A DNA stretch of 54,709 bases from Rhodocyclaceae bacterium (GTDB lineage: Bacteria > Pseudomonadota > Gammaproteobacteria > Burkholderiales > Rhodocyclaceae): the NCBI GenBank assembly GCA_028713915.1, contig JAQTNK010000025.1, forward strand, positions 1 through 54,709, written 5' to 3'. Shown piece by piece: positions 29,028-37,397 of this stretch (the stretch's first letter is position 1; each line of letters begins with the position of its first letter). The notes beneath the pieces are model-generated. The model had not been told where the DNA came from. It made no database searches and saw nothing but the letters and a program-made list of their open reading frames with translations. Made by a program: the position numbers and the translations under genes.

Positions 29028-30374
29028 ATGCACGCAAGTAAGTCGATGCCGAAGACAACTGCCGTCACGGCCCTGCTGCAAAGCCGCGGCGCCTGCGCCG
29101 AGCGCCCGGTCGCCGCCGTCACCGCGTCGCCGGCGGTGATCCGCATGCTCGCCGGTGCGACGGCTGCCCTCGGCTGTCCGTTCTTTCCGCTCGACCCCGA
29201 CCTGCCCGAAGCGATCGTGGCGGCGCTGCTCGAGCAGGCTGGCGTGCAGCTCGTCGTCGGCGAGGGAAACTGGCCCGGCTGCGTGACGCTGCCGGCGCCG
29301 GAAATCCTGGCGGCGCCGGCCGCAGCGAGCCTGCCTTCGCGCCATCGTTTGCACGACATCGCGCTGCTCATCGCCACCAGCGGCAGCAGCGGACGACCCA
29401 AGGCGGTGATGCTGTCCGCCGGCAACCTGCGCGCCGCGGCCCTGGCCTCGGCGGCGTGCACGCCGCTGCGGCCGGGAGATCGCTGGCTGGCCTGCCTGCC
29501 CCTGTTTCATATCGGCGGTTATTCGATCCTGCATCGCTGCGCGCTCGCCGGTGCCGAGGCCGTGCTCCACGAAGGCTTCGACGCCGAGCGTCTGTGGCGA
29601 ACGCTCGCCGACGAGCGCATCACCCACCTCTCGGTGGTGCCGACGATGCTGGCGCGCCTGCTGGACCTCGCGCCCGCGCCGCCGCCGGCGACGCTGCGCC
29701 ACGTCCTGGTCGGCGGCGCGGCCTTGTCGCCGGCCCTGGCCGAGCGCGCAGCCGAGCACGGCTGGCCGATCCAGCCGACTTACGGCATGAGCGAGACAGC
29801 CTCGCAGATCGCCACCTTGCCGGCGTTGCCGCGTCCGTGGCCGCCCGGGCTCGTCGGCCGTCCGCTGCCGGGCATCGAGGCGGCGCTGGCCGCCGATGGC
29901 CGGCTGCGGGTGCGCGGGCCGATGGTCATGGCCGGTTATGCCAATCCGCGCCTGGCGCCCGGCGACGGCCTCGAGGACGGCTGGTTCACCACCAACGATT
30001 TGGCCGAGATCAGGGCCGACGGCCAGTTGCAGATTCTCGGCCGCGCCGACGACATCATCGTCAGCGGCGGCAAGAAGTTTCACCCGGCCACGGTCGAGAA
30101 CCGGCTCGCCGGCTGCCCCGGCCTCGGCTCGGCCGGCGTCGTCGGCCGCCCCGATCCGCTCTGGGGCGAAATCGTCACGGTCGTGTTCAGCGGCGAGGTC
30201 GCGGCCGACGCACTGCTCGACTGGTGCCGGCAGCATATCGCCGGCGCCTCGCGACCGCGGGCGGCGATTCGCGTCGCCGCGCTGCCGACGCTGACGAACG
30301 GCAAGCCGGATCGCGCGGCGCTACGCCGACTCGCGCGCGGGAACGACGCCCAGTCCGGCACCGGGTCCGAATAG
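29028..30374 (+). CDS. menE: o-Succinylbenzoate-CoA ligase MenE
   Basis: This 448-residue protein is an ANL-family acyl-adenylate ligase with IATSGSSGRPKAVMLS (the ATP loop), the YGMSETAS motif, the hinge region ILGRADDIIVSGGKKF and the late catalytic lysine near NGKPDR. MenE activates o-succinylbenzoate to its CoA ester in menaquinone synthesis. MenE is chosen over generic ligases because menC, menB, menD and menF follow directly on the opposite strand. Its last 54 bases overlap the end of menC tail to tail. An in-frame ATG at 29046 is an alternative start. Confidence 0.9.
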   Translation: MHASKSMPKTTAVTALLQSRGACAERPVAAVTASPAVIRMLAGATAALGCPFFPLDPDLPEAIVAALLEQAGVQLVVGEGNWPGCVTLPAPEILAAPAAASLPSRHRLHDIALLIATSGSSGRPKAVMLSAGNLRAAALASAACTPLRPGDRWLACLPLFHIGGYSILHRCALAGAEAVLHEGFDAERLWRTLADERITHLSVVPTMLARLLDLAPAPPPATLRHVLVGGAALSPALAERAAEHGWPIQPTYGMSETASQIATLPALPRPWPPGLVGRPLPGIEAALAADGRLRVRGPMVMAGYANPRLAPGDGLEDGWFTTNDLAEIRADGQLQILGRADDIIVSGGKKFHPATVENRLAGCPGLGSAGVVGRPDPLWGEIVTVVFSGEVAADALLDWCRQHIAGASRPRAAIRVAALPTLTNGKPDRAALRRLARGNDAQSGTGSE

Positions 30375-31376
30375 CAGCCTGCCGCCGACGAGCGCCGGCC
30401 GCGGCGCCACGTCGGCGGCCAGCCAGTCGAGCGTGGCGAGACCGTGGGTCGCTCCCGCCGGCAGCGCGGCGGCCAGATGGGCGGCGGCCGTGACGCCGAC
30501 CGCGGAGTCCACGACGGAGGTCAGCACCACCTCGATGCCCGCGCGACGGGCTTTTTCGGCCAGTTGCAGCGTCGCCAGCAGGCCGCCGAGGCGCGCCGGT
30601 TTCACCACCAGCCGCCGCACCGCGCCGGCGCCCAGCAGGCGGTCGGCGCCGAGGGCCGGCAACGATTCGTCGACCGCGATGGCGAAAGGCAATGCCGACT
30701 GCAGGCGCGCCAGCTGCGCCACGGTGGGCGTCGCCAATGGCTCTTCGACGCCGTCGATGGGCAGGTCGGCGACGCTCTGCAGAAAGCGCTCCGCAATACT
30801 TTCATTCCAGGCCCGGTTGGCGTCGAGGCGCAGCGACAGGCGCCCGCCGGTGGCGCCGACCAGCTCGCGCAGCCGGCCGGCTTCGACGTCGGCGTCGGCG
30901 ATGCCGACCTTGATCTTGGCCAGCGCAAAGCCTTGTGCCAGCGCGAGCTGCGCCCGGCGCGGGCAATCGTCGTCGAGCGGGCCGAGGGCGGCGTTGGTCG
31001 GCACGCCATCGGTCTCCCGGCCGCCGAGCCAGCGATACAGCGGCAGGTCCTGCTGGCGGGCGCGCGCATCGAGCAGCGCCGTTTCCAGCGCCCAGCGCAC
31101 CTCGGGACAGGCCGCGCCGGCGAGGCGGGCGAGCACGTCATCCATCGCAGCATCGGTACAGCTGCCGGCGAATGCCGCCAGTTCGTCGAATGCGCGCCGA
31201 TGCCCGTCCGCGCCCGAACTCGGCAGCGGCGCGCAATCGCCCCAGCCGACGATGCCGTCCGCGGTGGCCACGCACACCAGCATGCCGCTGCGCACAGCGA
31301 GCGTCGCGGCAGCCGCCACCCAGGGCCGCACCAGCGGCAGCCGGTAAGGCTGCAGGCGGATGGCGGCGATGCGCAT
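30321..31376 (-). CDS. menC: o-Succinylbenzoate synthase MenC
   Basis: This 351-residue enolase-superfamily enzyme dehydrates SHCHC to o-succinylbenzoate. The expected residues are visible: the lysine pair in FALAKIKVG, the metal ligands in SLRLDANRAW, GVEEPL and AVDESLP, and the second lysine in RLVVKPARLGG. The start is the ATG two bases after the menB stop. It is the last gene of the minus-strand men operon and overlaps menE by 54 bp at the 3' ends. Confidence 0.92.
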   Translation of the reverse strand: MRIAAIRLQPYRLPLVRPWVAAAATLAVRSGMLVCVATADGIVGWGDCAPLPSSGADGHRRAFDELAAFAGSCTDAAMDDVLARLAGAACPEVRWALETALLDARARQQDLPLYRWLGGRETDGVPTNAALGPLDDDCPRRAQLALAQGFALAKIKVGIADADVEAGRLRELVGATGGRLSLRLDANRAWNESIAERFLQSVADLPIDGVEEPLATPTVAQLARLQSALPFAIAVDESLPALGADRLLGAGAVRRLVVKPARLGGLLATLQLAEKARRAGIEVVLTSVVDSAVGVTAAAHLAAALPAGATHGLATLDWLAADVAPRPALVGGRLLFGPGAGLGVVPARESA

Positions 31377-31378
31377 CG

Positions 31379-32224
31379 CTAGGGACGCGGCGGGAAGCGC
31401 GAGAAATCGGGCGGCCGCTTCTCGTTGAAGGCGTTGCGTCCTTCCTGGCCTTCGTCGGTCATGTAGAACAGCGCCGTGGCATTGCCGGCCAGTTCCTGGA
31501 TGCCGGAGAGGCCGTCGGTGTCGGCGTTGAAGCCGGCCTTGAGCACACGCAGCGCCGTCGGCGAATGGCGCAGGATGTCGCGGCACCACTGCACGGTCTC
31601 CTCCTCCAGTCGCGCCAGCGGCACGACGGCGTTGACCAGCCCCATCTCCAGCGCCTGCGCGGCATCGTACTGGCGGCAAAGGAACCAGATTTCCTTGGCC
31701 TTCTTGAGGCCGACGGCACGCGCCATGAGCCCGGCGCCGAAGCCGGCGTCGAAGCTGCCCACGCGCGGCCCGGTCTGGCCGAAGCGGGCGTTGTCGGCGG
31801 CGATGCTCAAGTCGCAGACGAGGTGCAGCACATTGCCGCCGCCCATCGCCCAGCCGGCGATCATCGCCACCACGGGCTTGGGCAGGGTGCGGATCATGCG
31901 TTGCAGGTCGAGGGCGTTGAGGTGATTGATGCCGGCTTCGTCCTTGTAGCCGCCGTCGTCGCCGCGAATCTTCTGGTCGCCGCCGGCGCAGAAGGCTTCC
32001 GTGCCGACGCCGGTGAGGATGACGACGCCCACCGTGCGGTCGAGGCGCGCGAGGTTCAGCGCCGTCATGATCTGGTCCAGCGTTTCGGGACGGAAAGCGT
32101 TGCGCACCTGCGGCCGGTTGATGGCGATGCGGGCGATGCCGTCGGCCTTGTGATAGAGAATGTCGCTGAATTCGGCGCCGGGAACCGGCTGCCAATTGAC
32201 CGAACCGGTCGTCGCTGGGCTCAT
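31379..32224 (-). CDS. menB: 1,4-Dihydroxy-2-naphthoyl-CoA synthase MenB
   Basis: This 281-residue crotonase-family enzyme closes the second ring of the naphthoquinone. MenB features include [40 protein letters not shown] and the diagnostic [14 protein letters not shown] loop, followed by [14 protein letters not shown]. The ATG at 32224 is chosen because the upstream in-frame extension is menD coding sequence in another frame. Four bases separate it from the menD stop, so the pair is probably co-translated. Confidence 0.96.
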   Translation of the reverse strand: MSPATTGSVNWQPVPGAEFSDILYHKADGIARIAINRPQVRNAFRPETLDQIMTALNLARLDRTVGVVILTGVGTEAFCAGGDQKIRGDDGGYKDEAGINHLNALDLQRMIRTLPKPVVAMIAGWAMGGGNVLHLVCDLSIAADNARFGQTGPRVGSFDAGFGAGLMARAVGLKKAKEIWFLCRQYDAAQALEMGLVNAVVPLARLEEETVQWCRDILRHSPTALRVLKAGFNADTDGLSGIQELAGNATALFYMTDEGQEGRNAFNEKRPPDFSRFPPRP

Positions 32225-32228
32225 GGGG

Positions 32229-33902
32229 TTATGCTCCTTGCATGCTTGCTGAATGAAAAGCGCGAATACTGTCGCGGCTGTGCCGCCGGTCGATGCGGAC
32301 ATGCACGATGCCCGAGTCCGGCGCCTCGAGCGCGGCAAGGACGGCGGACACCAGAGCGTCGACCCGGTCGGCGCAACGGTAACCGAGGCCGAAGGCCTGC
32401 GCCGCCGCGGCCGCATCGAGGGACTGCGGCGTCAGCCAGGCCTGTTCGAACTCGGGCAACGCCGACTGGGCGAGATGATCGAAAATGCCGCCGCCGCCGT
32501 TGTCGAGTAGCAGCACCGCCAGCTTGCCGTGGCGGGCGAGGGCGAGGCTGTTGAGGTCGTGGAGAAAGGCCAGATCGCCGACTACGGCCAAGGCGCGGCC
32601 GCGGGCGGCGGCGATGCCGAACGCCGTGGATAGATTGCCGTCGATGCCGCTGACGCCGCGATTGCCGAAGACGTGCAGGGCGTTGGCGCCGCGGCCGGCG
32701 AACCATTCCGCCGAACGCACCGTCAGCGAGTTGCCGAGGAAGACGCCGGTTCCCTCGGGCAGCGCCCGCAGCACGCCGCGCAGCAAGGCGCCTTCGAACA
32801 CCGGGTGGTCGCCGCAAAGCGCTGCGGCGGCGGCATCGGCGCTGCGGTCCAGGCGCTGGAATTCTTCGCGCCAGGCGGGCGGCGCGGCCGGTCCGGCGAG
32901 CGCATCGCACAGCGCCGCCGGATCGGCCTGGAGCAGGTGACTGGCGGTGCCGGTCGGGTCGGCCGGCCGCGGATGCGAGGCGACGACGATCTGCGGCCGG
33001 CCGCGGCAACGCATCAGCCAGTCGGCCAGCGCCTTCGCCACCGGCATGCCGCCGAAGCGCAACAGCCACGCCGGCGCCGGCGCCGTGCGCGCCACCTGGT
33101 CGGGATAGGCCAGCACTTCCGCGCCGGCCTGCGGGCCGAGACGCAGGCCGCTGAGGACGTCGGCGAACAGCGGCACGCCAAGACGCCGCGCCAGTGCGGC
33201 AACGGCAGCGCGGAACTCGTCGCCGAGATCGTCCGGTCCGCAGACGATGGCGCCCGGGCCGGACGCGAGAATCTTCGCCACGGCGTCGACGCTGGCGGCA
33301 TCGGCGTGCAGCGTCGCGGTGAGCCGCTGCGGCGCCTGCGCGCGGCTCGTCGGCGCGGCGTCGCCGACAGGCACCAGCGGCTCGCGCAGCGGCACGTTCA
33401 GGTGCACCGGACCGGGCAGCGGCCCCAGGCTGGCGGCGATGCTGCGCGCGGCCAGGTGCGCCAGCCAATCGGTTTCGCTCTCCGCCGGCGGCAGCTGGCG
33501 GAACAGGCGCACGTGGCTGCCGAACAGCCCGAGCTGATCCATGGTCTGGTTGGCGCCGCAATCGTGCAGTTCCGGCGGACGATCCGCGGAAAGCAGCAGC
33601 AGCGGCACGCGCGCCATGTCGGCTTCGACCACGGCCGGCCACCAGTTGGCCACCGCCGAACCCGAGGTGGCGACCAGGCCCACCGGCGCCGCTGCCGCCT
33701 TGGCCAGGCCGAGGGCGAAAAAAGCCGCCGCACGTTCGTCCACGACGACATGGCTGGTCAGGGCGGGATGCCGCAGCGCGGCCAGCGCCAGCGGCGTCGA
33801 GCGCGATCCGGGCGAGAGCACGATGCGCTTCAGGCCCGCCGCGGCGAGGCCGTCCACTAGGCAGCCGGCCCAGCGGCAGGTGATGTCGGCATTTCCGTTC
33901 AT
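32229..33902 (-). CDS. menD: SEPHCHC synthase MenD
   Basis: This 557-residue thiamine-diphosphate enzyme condenses isochorismate with 2-oxoglutarate. The N-terminal [17 protein letters not shown] and [15 protein letters not shown] regions, the central [19 protein letters not shown] and the cofactor region [19 protein letters not shown] ... [12 protein letters not shown] ... DNGGGGIF are all standard MenD blocks. The ATG overlaps the menF stop by four bases (ATGA), indicating translational coupling. Length is normal for the family. Confidence 0.96.
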   Translation of the reverse strand: MNGNADITCRWAGCLVDGLAAAGLKRIVLSPGSRSTPLALAALRHPALTSHVVVDERAAAFFALGLAKAAAAPVGLVATSGSAVANWWPAVVEADMARVPLLLLSADRPPELHDCGANQTMDQLGLFGSHVRLFRQLPPAESETDWLAHLAARSIAASLGPLPGPVHLNVPLREPLVPVGDAAPTSRAQAPQRLTATLHADAASVDAVAKILASGPGAIVCGPDDLGDEFRAAVAALARRLGVPLFADVLSGLRLGPQAGAEVLAYPDQVARTAPAPAWLLRFGGMPVAKALADWLMRCRGRPQIVVASHPRPADPTGTASHLLQADPAALCDALAGPAAPPAWREEFQRLDRSADAAAAALCGDHPVFEGALLRGVLRALPEGTGVFLGNSLTVRSAEWFAGRGANALHVFGNRGVSGIDGNLSTAFGIAAARGRALAVVGDLAFLHDLNSLALARHGKLAVLLLDNGGGGIFDHLAQSALPEFEQAWLTPQSLDAAAAAQAFGLGYRCADRVDALVSAVLAALEAPDSGIVHVRIDRRHSRDSIRAFHSASMQGA

Positions 33903-35266
33903 GACGTGCGCAAGACCTCCAGCATGGCGGCGAGCTTGAGTTCGGTTTCGGCCAGTTCGGCGGCGGCATCGGATTGCGCCACGATCCCTGCGCCGGCCCA
34001 GAGGATCGCGCTGCGGTCCTCGAGATAGGCCGAGCGTAGCACTACCACGCCGTCGCCATCGCCGGCGGCGTCGATCCAGCCGGCGACGCCGCTGTACAAG
34101 CCGTCCCGGCTTTCTTCCGCGCGCGCGAGCCAGGCGCGGGCCGCCTCGACCGGATGTCCGAGAACGGCCGGCGTCGGATGAAGGCGGCATACCGCATCGA
34201 GCAGTCCGGCGCCGGGCCGCAGGCAACCGCTGACGGGCGTGCACAGGTGCTGCAGGAAGCGCAGCGGCATGATCGCAGGCGTCGCCGGATGGTCGACGCC
34301 GTCGCAGATCGCAACCATGCGCGCGGCAATGGCGTCCACCACGATGCCATGCTCGTGGCGTTCCTTCGGCGAGGCCAGCAGCGCGGCTGCAGCCTGCGCG
34401 TCTTCGTCCGGCTGCGCATGCCGTCGGGCGGTGCCCGCCAGGGCGTGGCTGACGAGACGGCGGCCGCGCTTCGCCGCCAAAAGTTCCGGGCTGGCGGCAA
34501 CGACCCAGCCGCGGCCGTGGGGAAACGACAGCGCATAACACTCGGGATGGATGCGGGCGAGCCGTGCGGCGAGTTCTCCCGGCACCACCGGCGCGGCCAG
34601 GCGAATGGCCAAGCGGCGGGCGAGAACCACCTTGGCGAACTGTCCTGCGGCGATCGCGGAGGTCGCCGTGCGCACGCGCGAACACCAGGTCTCGGCGTTC
34701 GGCGTCGGCTGCAGCGCGAGAATCGCATTGTCGGCGCGCTGCGCTTCGGCCGCCGGCGCAAGAAACTGCCGAAGTTCCGCCAGCCATTGGCGCGCCACTT
34801 CGGATGGCGGCACGGCGGCCTCGCGCCGGGTGCTCAGGGTGAGCGTCGCGCCGTCCGCTGCCAGCCGCAGCAGCAGCCGCGGCACCCGCAGCGACAGTCG
34901 CGGCGCGGCCGTGGCGGCGGCCATGGAAAACCACGCGACGGGCGGAATGCCGTGCGCATCGAGGGCGCACCAGCGCGCACAGGCCGCCTGGAAACCGTCT
35001 ATGACATCGTCGTCGAAGCGAAGGGCGGTGCCGCTGCCGTACAGGGAGAATTCCTGGTGCGGCGCCAGCCAGCAGCTGTCGCCGCCGACGCTCGCTCGAG
35101 CCGCCGCCGACATCCCGGGCAGCACTATGGAAAGGCTCGCCAGGCGGCCCGGCTCGATCGCCGCCAACGGGCCCGCGGCGGCCTGCACGGCGAGTTCCAG
35201 GCGCGGCCCGAACTCCTCCCACAGGCCGCGGCAGGCCGCCGGGCGCGTCGCCGCCGTCGCCGTCAT
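33899..35266 (-). CDS. menF: Isochorismate synthase MenF
   Basis: This 455-residue chorismate-utilising enzyme has the C-terminal catalytic block: KVVLARRLAIRLAAP, SFPHGRGWVVAASPELLA, HALAGTARR, HEHGIVVDAI, LHPTPAVLGHP and AGAGIVAQSDAAAELAETE. It converts chorismate to isochorismate, the committed step to menaquinone; a siderophore-type synthase is less likely because menD follows. ATG at 35266 is preferred to a TTG at 35281. It starts 42 bp after the outer-membrane protein gene on the same strand. Confidence 0.93.
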   Translation of the reverse strand: MTATAATRPAACRGLWEEFGPRLELAVQAAAGPLAAIEPGRLASLSIVLPGMSAAARASVGGDSCWLAPHQEFSLYGSGTALRFDDDVIDGFQAACARWCALDAHGIPPVAWFSMAAATAAPRLSLRVPRLLLRLAADGATLTLSTRREAAVPPSEVARQWLAELRQFLAPAAEAQRADNAILALQPTPNAETWCSRVRTATSAIAAGQFAKVVLARRLAIRLAAPVVPGELAARLARIHPECYALSFPHGRGWVVAASPELLAAKRGRRLVSHALAGTARRHAQPDEDAQAAAALLASPKERHEHGIVVDAIAARMVAICDGVDHPATPAIMPLRFLQHLCTPVSGCLRPGAGLLDAVCRLHPTPAVLGHPVEAARAWLARAEESRDGLYSGVAGWIDAAGDGDGVVVLRSAYLEDRSAILWAGAGIVAQSDAAAELAETELKLAAMLEVLRTS

Positions 35267-35308
35267 GCCTGCTTGCGGCAAGCGCCGGATGTGGGCACGG
35301 GCCGCACG

Positions 35309-36319
35309 CTAGAAGGAGAACAGAACGCCGACTGACGCGGTAATCTTCGGCGCCAGCTGCACCCCGTTCACGTTCTGATAGACCGGAAACTGGACGAAGC
35401 CGTAGAGGGACGTCTGCTTGCCGATCGGAACCGCCAGGCCCGGGCTGAGATAGACCAAGGTCCCGCCGGTGCTGACGGTATCGGCGTTGTCGCCGGAATC
35501 GCGCGCGACCCGTCGCGCATTCAGCTGCAATTGCGGAACGACGGTCGCGAAGCCGAGGTAGCGCAGCCCGAGATTGAGGTTGAGGCCGTTCCCCGGCCGA
35601 TACCGATCCTTCGAGTCCAGCGCCGCTTGGTAGGTGGCCTGGCCGAAGTAGTCCCAATCCTTGTTGAAGGCGTCGAAATAATAGGCGCCGACGATGGCAT
35701 CGGTGGTGCCGGTTCCGGGCTGCAAGCCGCGATCGATGGGCGCGCTGCCGGGCGCGCCGGCGTCGGTGGATGTTCCTGTCTGCGTGTGGCTTCCCGTCGG
35801 CAGCTTGAGGCCGAGCAGAATTCCCAGGTTGTGACGTGGCGTGAATCCCTGGTAGCGTCCGATGACTTTGGCATCGCCGAGGCTCGAGGTCTTCGAGTCG
35901 TACTCGCCGCCGCCGGCGCCCGGCGTGATTCCGTCCGAGTTCGTTCCCAGCGTGCTGTGCGCGCGCACGATGTAGGGCAGTTGCAGATTGACGCCCCAGT
36001 CTGCGGCGCCGTAGTCGATCGCCGCCGTGTAGTAGCGGTTGCGGGTGAACTTCTCGACTTCCTGGTTCTCGCCGTTGTCATCGACGATCCGGCTTGCCGC
36101 CGCGGGCGAGATCGTCGCCTTGCCGCTGCGCAGCTGATTCTGGTTCAGGTAGTCGTAACGCAGGTCGAGCTTCCAGCCCGGCTGGGCGGCGAAGCCCTGG
36201 CCTTCCCAATCCGAACTCAAGGTACAGCCGCAACTTGCGCAGGCGAGAACGGACGTCGAGGCAGCGCTGGCAATCAGCGCCAGAAGGGCAGATGCAATGG
36301 CGGTCGGGCGATGGTTCAT
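35309..36319 (-). CDS. Outer-membrane beta-barrel protein with N-terminal CxxCxC motif
   Basis: This 336-residue protein has a Sec signal (ALLALIASAASTSVLACA). Directly after it comes a CASCGC cluster, then alternating amphipathic strands (WKLDLRYDYLNQNQL, YYTAAIDYGAADWGVNLQL, HNLGILLGLKLPTG) and a terminal phenylalanine (VLFSF), as expected for a beta-barrel inserted by BAM. It may belong to the broad MetA/transporter-like barrel group, but substrate and role are unknown. It sits between the diheme cytochrome gene and menF on the same strand. Cysteines at the mature N-terminus are unusual and could bind a metal or form disulfides. The ATG at 36319 places the signal peptide correctly. Confidence 0.8.
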   Translation of the reverse strand: MNHRPTAIASALLALIASAASTSVLACASCGCTLSSDWEGQGFAAQPGWKLDLRYDYLNQNQLRSGKATISPAAASRIVDDNGENQEVEKFTRNRYYTAAIDYGAADWGVNLQLPYIVRAHSTLGTNSDGITPGAGGGEYDSKTSSLGDAKVIGRYQGFTPRHNLGILLGLKLPTGSHTQTGTSTDAGAPGSAPIDRGLQPGTGTTDAIVGAYYFDAFNKDWDYFGQATYQAALDSKDRYRPGNGLNLNLGLRYLGFATVVPQLQLNARRVARDSGDNADTVSTGGTLVYLSPGLAVPIGKQTSLYGFVQFPVYQNVNGVQLAPKITASVGVLFSF

Positions 36320-36493
36320 GCGGGTCTCAGCGGGTTGGGGCGGCGGATGCCTGACGATCAGGGACGACATTCTGCCTGCTTTGCGACGGCGGCGACGATG
36401 CGCCGCTATCGCGTTGACGGTGCCGCCATCCTAATCATTGAAATTCGGGCGGTCATTGACCCGCATCCATTTTCCTTCGATCGCGTGGCAGCA

Positions 36494-37150
36494 CTACTGG
36501 ATCGAGGTCAGATAGGCGAGGATGTCGCGGATGTCGGTGTCCTTGAGTTCGGCCAGCACGCCGCGGCTTTCGTCGTCGTCGTGCGGGCGTTCGCCCTTGA
36601 GGTAGCTGTTGATCTGCTTTTGCAGGTAGTTCGTGTATTGCCCGGCCAGCATGGGGAAGCGGCCGCCGCCGCGGGCCGTCTTGCCGTGGCAGAACGCGCA
36701 CTGGTCGGCATAGACTTCGCCGCCATGGGCGATGTCGCCCTCGACGCGCGGCACGATCATCACCTTGTCCACCATCTGCAGCCGGGTCAGCGCATCCTCG
36801 TCGCCCTTGAATTCCGGCATCGCGGTCTCCAGCCGGATCGACGCCAGATAGGCCGAAACGTCGCGGATGTCCTCGTCCGGCAGTTCGCGGTCCTGGGTGT
36901 ACGGATACATCGGAATGTTGATGCGCTGTCGCGCCCGGAAGGCCCGCAATTGCGTCGCCAGATAGGTCGCCGGCTGTCCGGCGAGGCGCGGATAGACGCC
37001 TTTCTTGCCGCCCTGGCCGTTGTCGCCGTGGCAGCCGGCGCAGACGGCGCTGATCTCCTTGCCTTTCTCCATGTCCTGGGCGCGGACGGGCGCGGCGGCC
37101 GCGGCCGCGGCGAGTGCGAGGGTCGTGAAGGTGATGGCTAGTCTGGTCAT
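36494..37150 (-). CDS. Diheme c-type cytochrome (c4-like)
   Basis: This 218-residue exported cytochrome has two CXXCH sites (CAGCHG and CAFCHG), each followed by a PxLAGQ motif with a methionine-containing region, as in cytochrome c4-like electron carriers. The signal peptide ends near AAAAPVRAQ. It should act in the periplasm as a soluble electron carrier. It diverges from nosZ copy 1, and the shared region has an FNR-type box whose spacing suits both directions, so anaerobic expression is likely. An in-frame ATG at 37165 is an alternative start. Confidence 0.92.
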   Translation of the reverse strand: MTRLAITFTTLALAAAAAAAPVRAQDMEKGKEISAVCAGCHGDNGQGGKKGVYPRLAGQPATYLATQLRAFRARQRINIPMYPYTQDRELPDEDIRDVSAYLASIRLETAMPEFKGDEDALTRLQMVDKVMIVPRVEGDIAHGGEVYADQCAFCHGKTARGGGRFPMLAGQYTNYLQKQINSYLKGERPHDDDESRGVLAELKDTDIRDILAYLTSIQ

Positions 37151-37256
37151 GAGGTATTCCGGCATCGCGTCGCTTCGAGGGAAGCGCGTCCCGCATTCGA
37201 TGGTGCGTCGGATCGGCCGGTGGCGTCAATTGTTTGGGATGAGCGCCAGGAAAAAA

Positions 37257-37270
37257 TTGACCGCAGTCAA
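37257..37270. promoter_or_regulatory. FNR/Dnr-type box shared by nosZ copy 1 and the diheme cytochrome gene
   Basis: TTGAC-CGCA-GTCAA is a perfect inverted repeat of FNR-family type. On the plus strand a TAGAGT hexamer at 37292-37297 would place the box near -41. On the minus strand AACAAT at 37229-37234 gives about the same spacing. One activator dimer could therefore serve both genes. Confidence 0.78.
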
Positions 37271-37382
37271 GGAATTTGATGGCCAGACGACTAGAGTGCG
37301 ACCGATTGTCGCAGGGCCTATGGTCGCCTGCTGCCCGTGCCGAGGCGCGGTTCGTCGATTGCTGGAGTTTTTCATTTCACTT

Positions 37383-37390
37383 AAAGGGGG
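37383..37390 (+). promoter_or_regulatory. Ribosome-binding site of nosZ copy 1 (GTG start)
   Basis: AAAGGGGG lies seven bases before the GTG at 37398. No ATG fits the signal peptide, so this site fixes the start. Confidence 0.75.
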
Positions 37391-37397
37391 TGCCATT

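Noticed and set aside
36451-36461. GGTCATTGACC dyad downstream of the diheme cytochrome gene
   Set aside because: Short symmetric sequence without a T run, too close to random expectation to call a terminator or operator.
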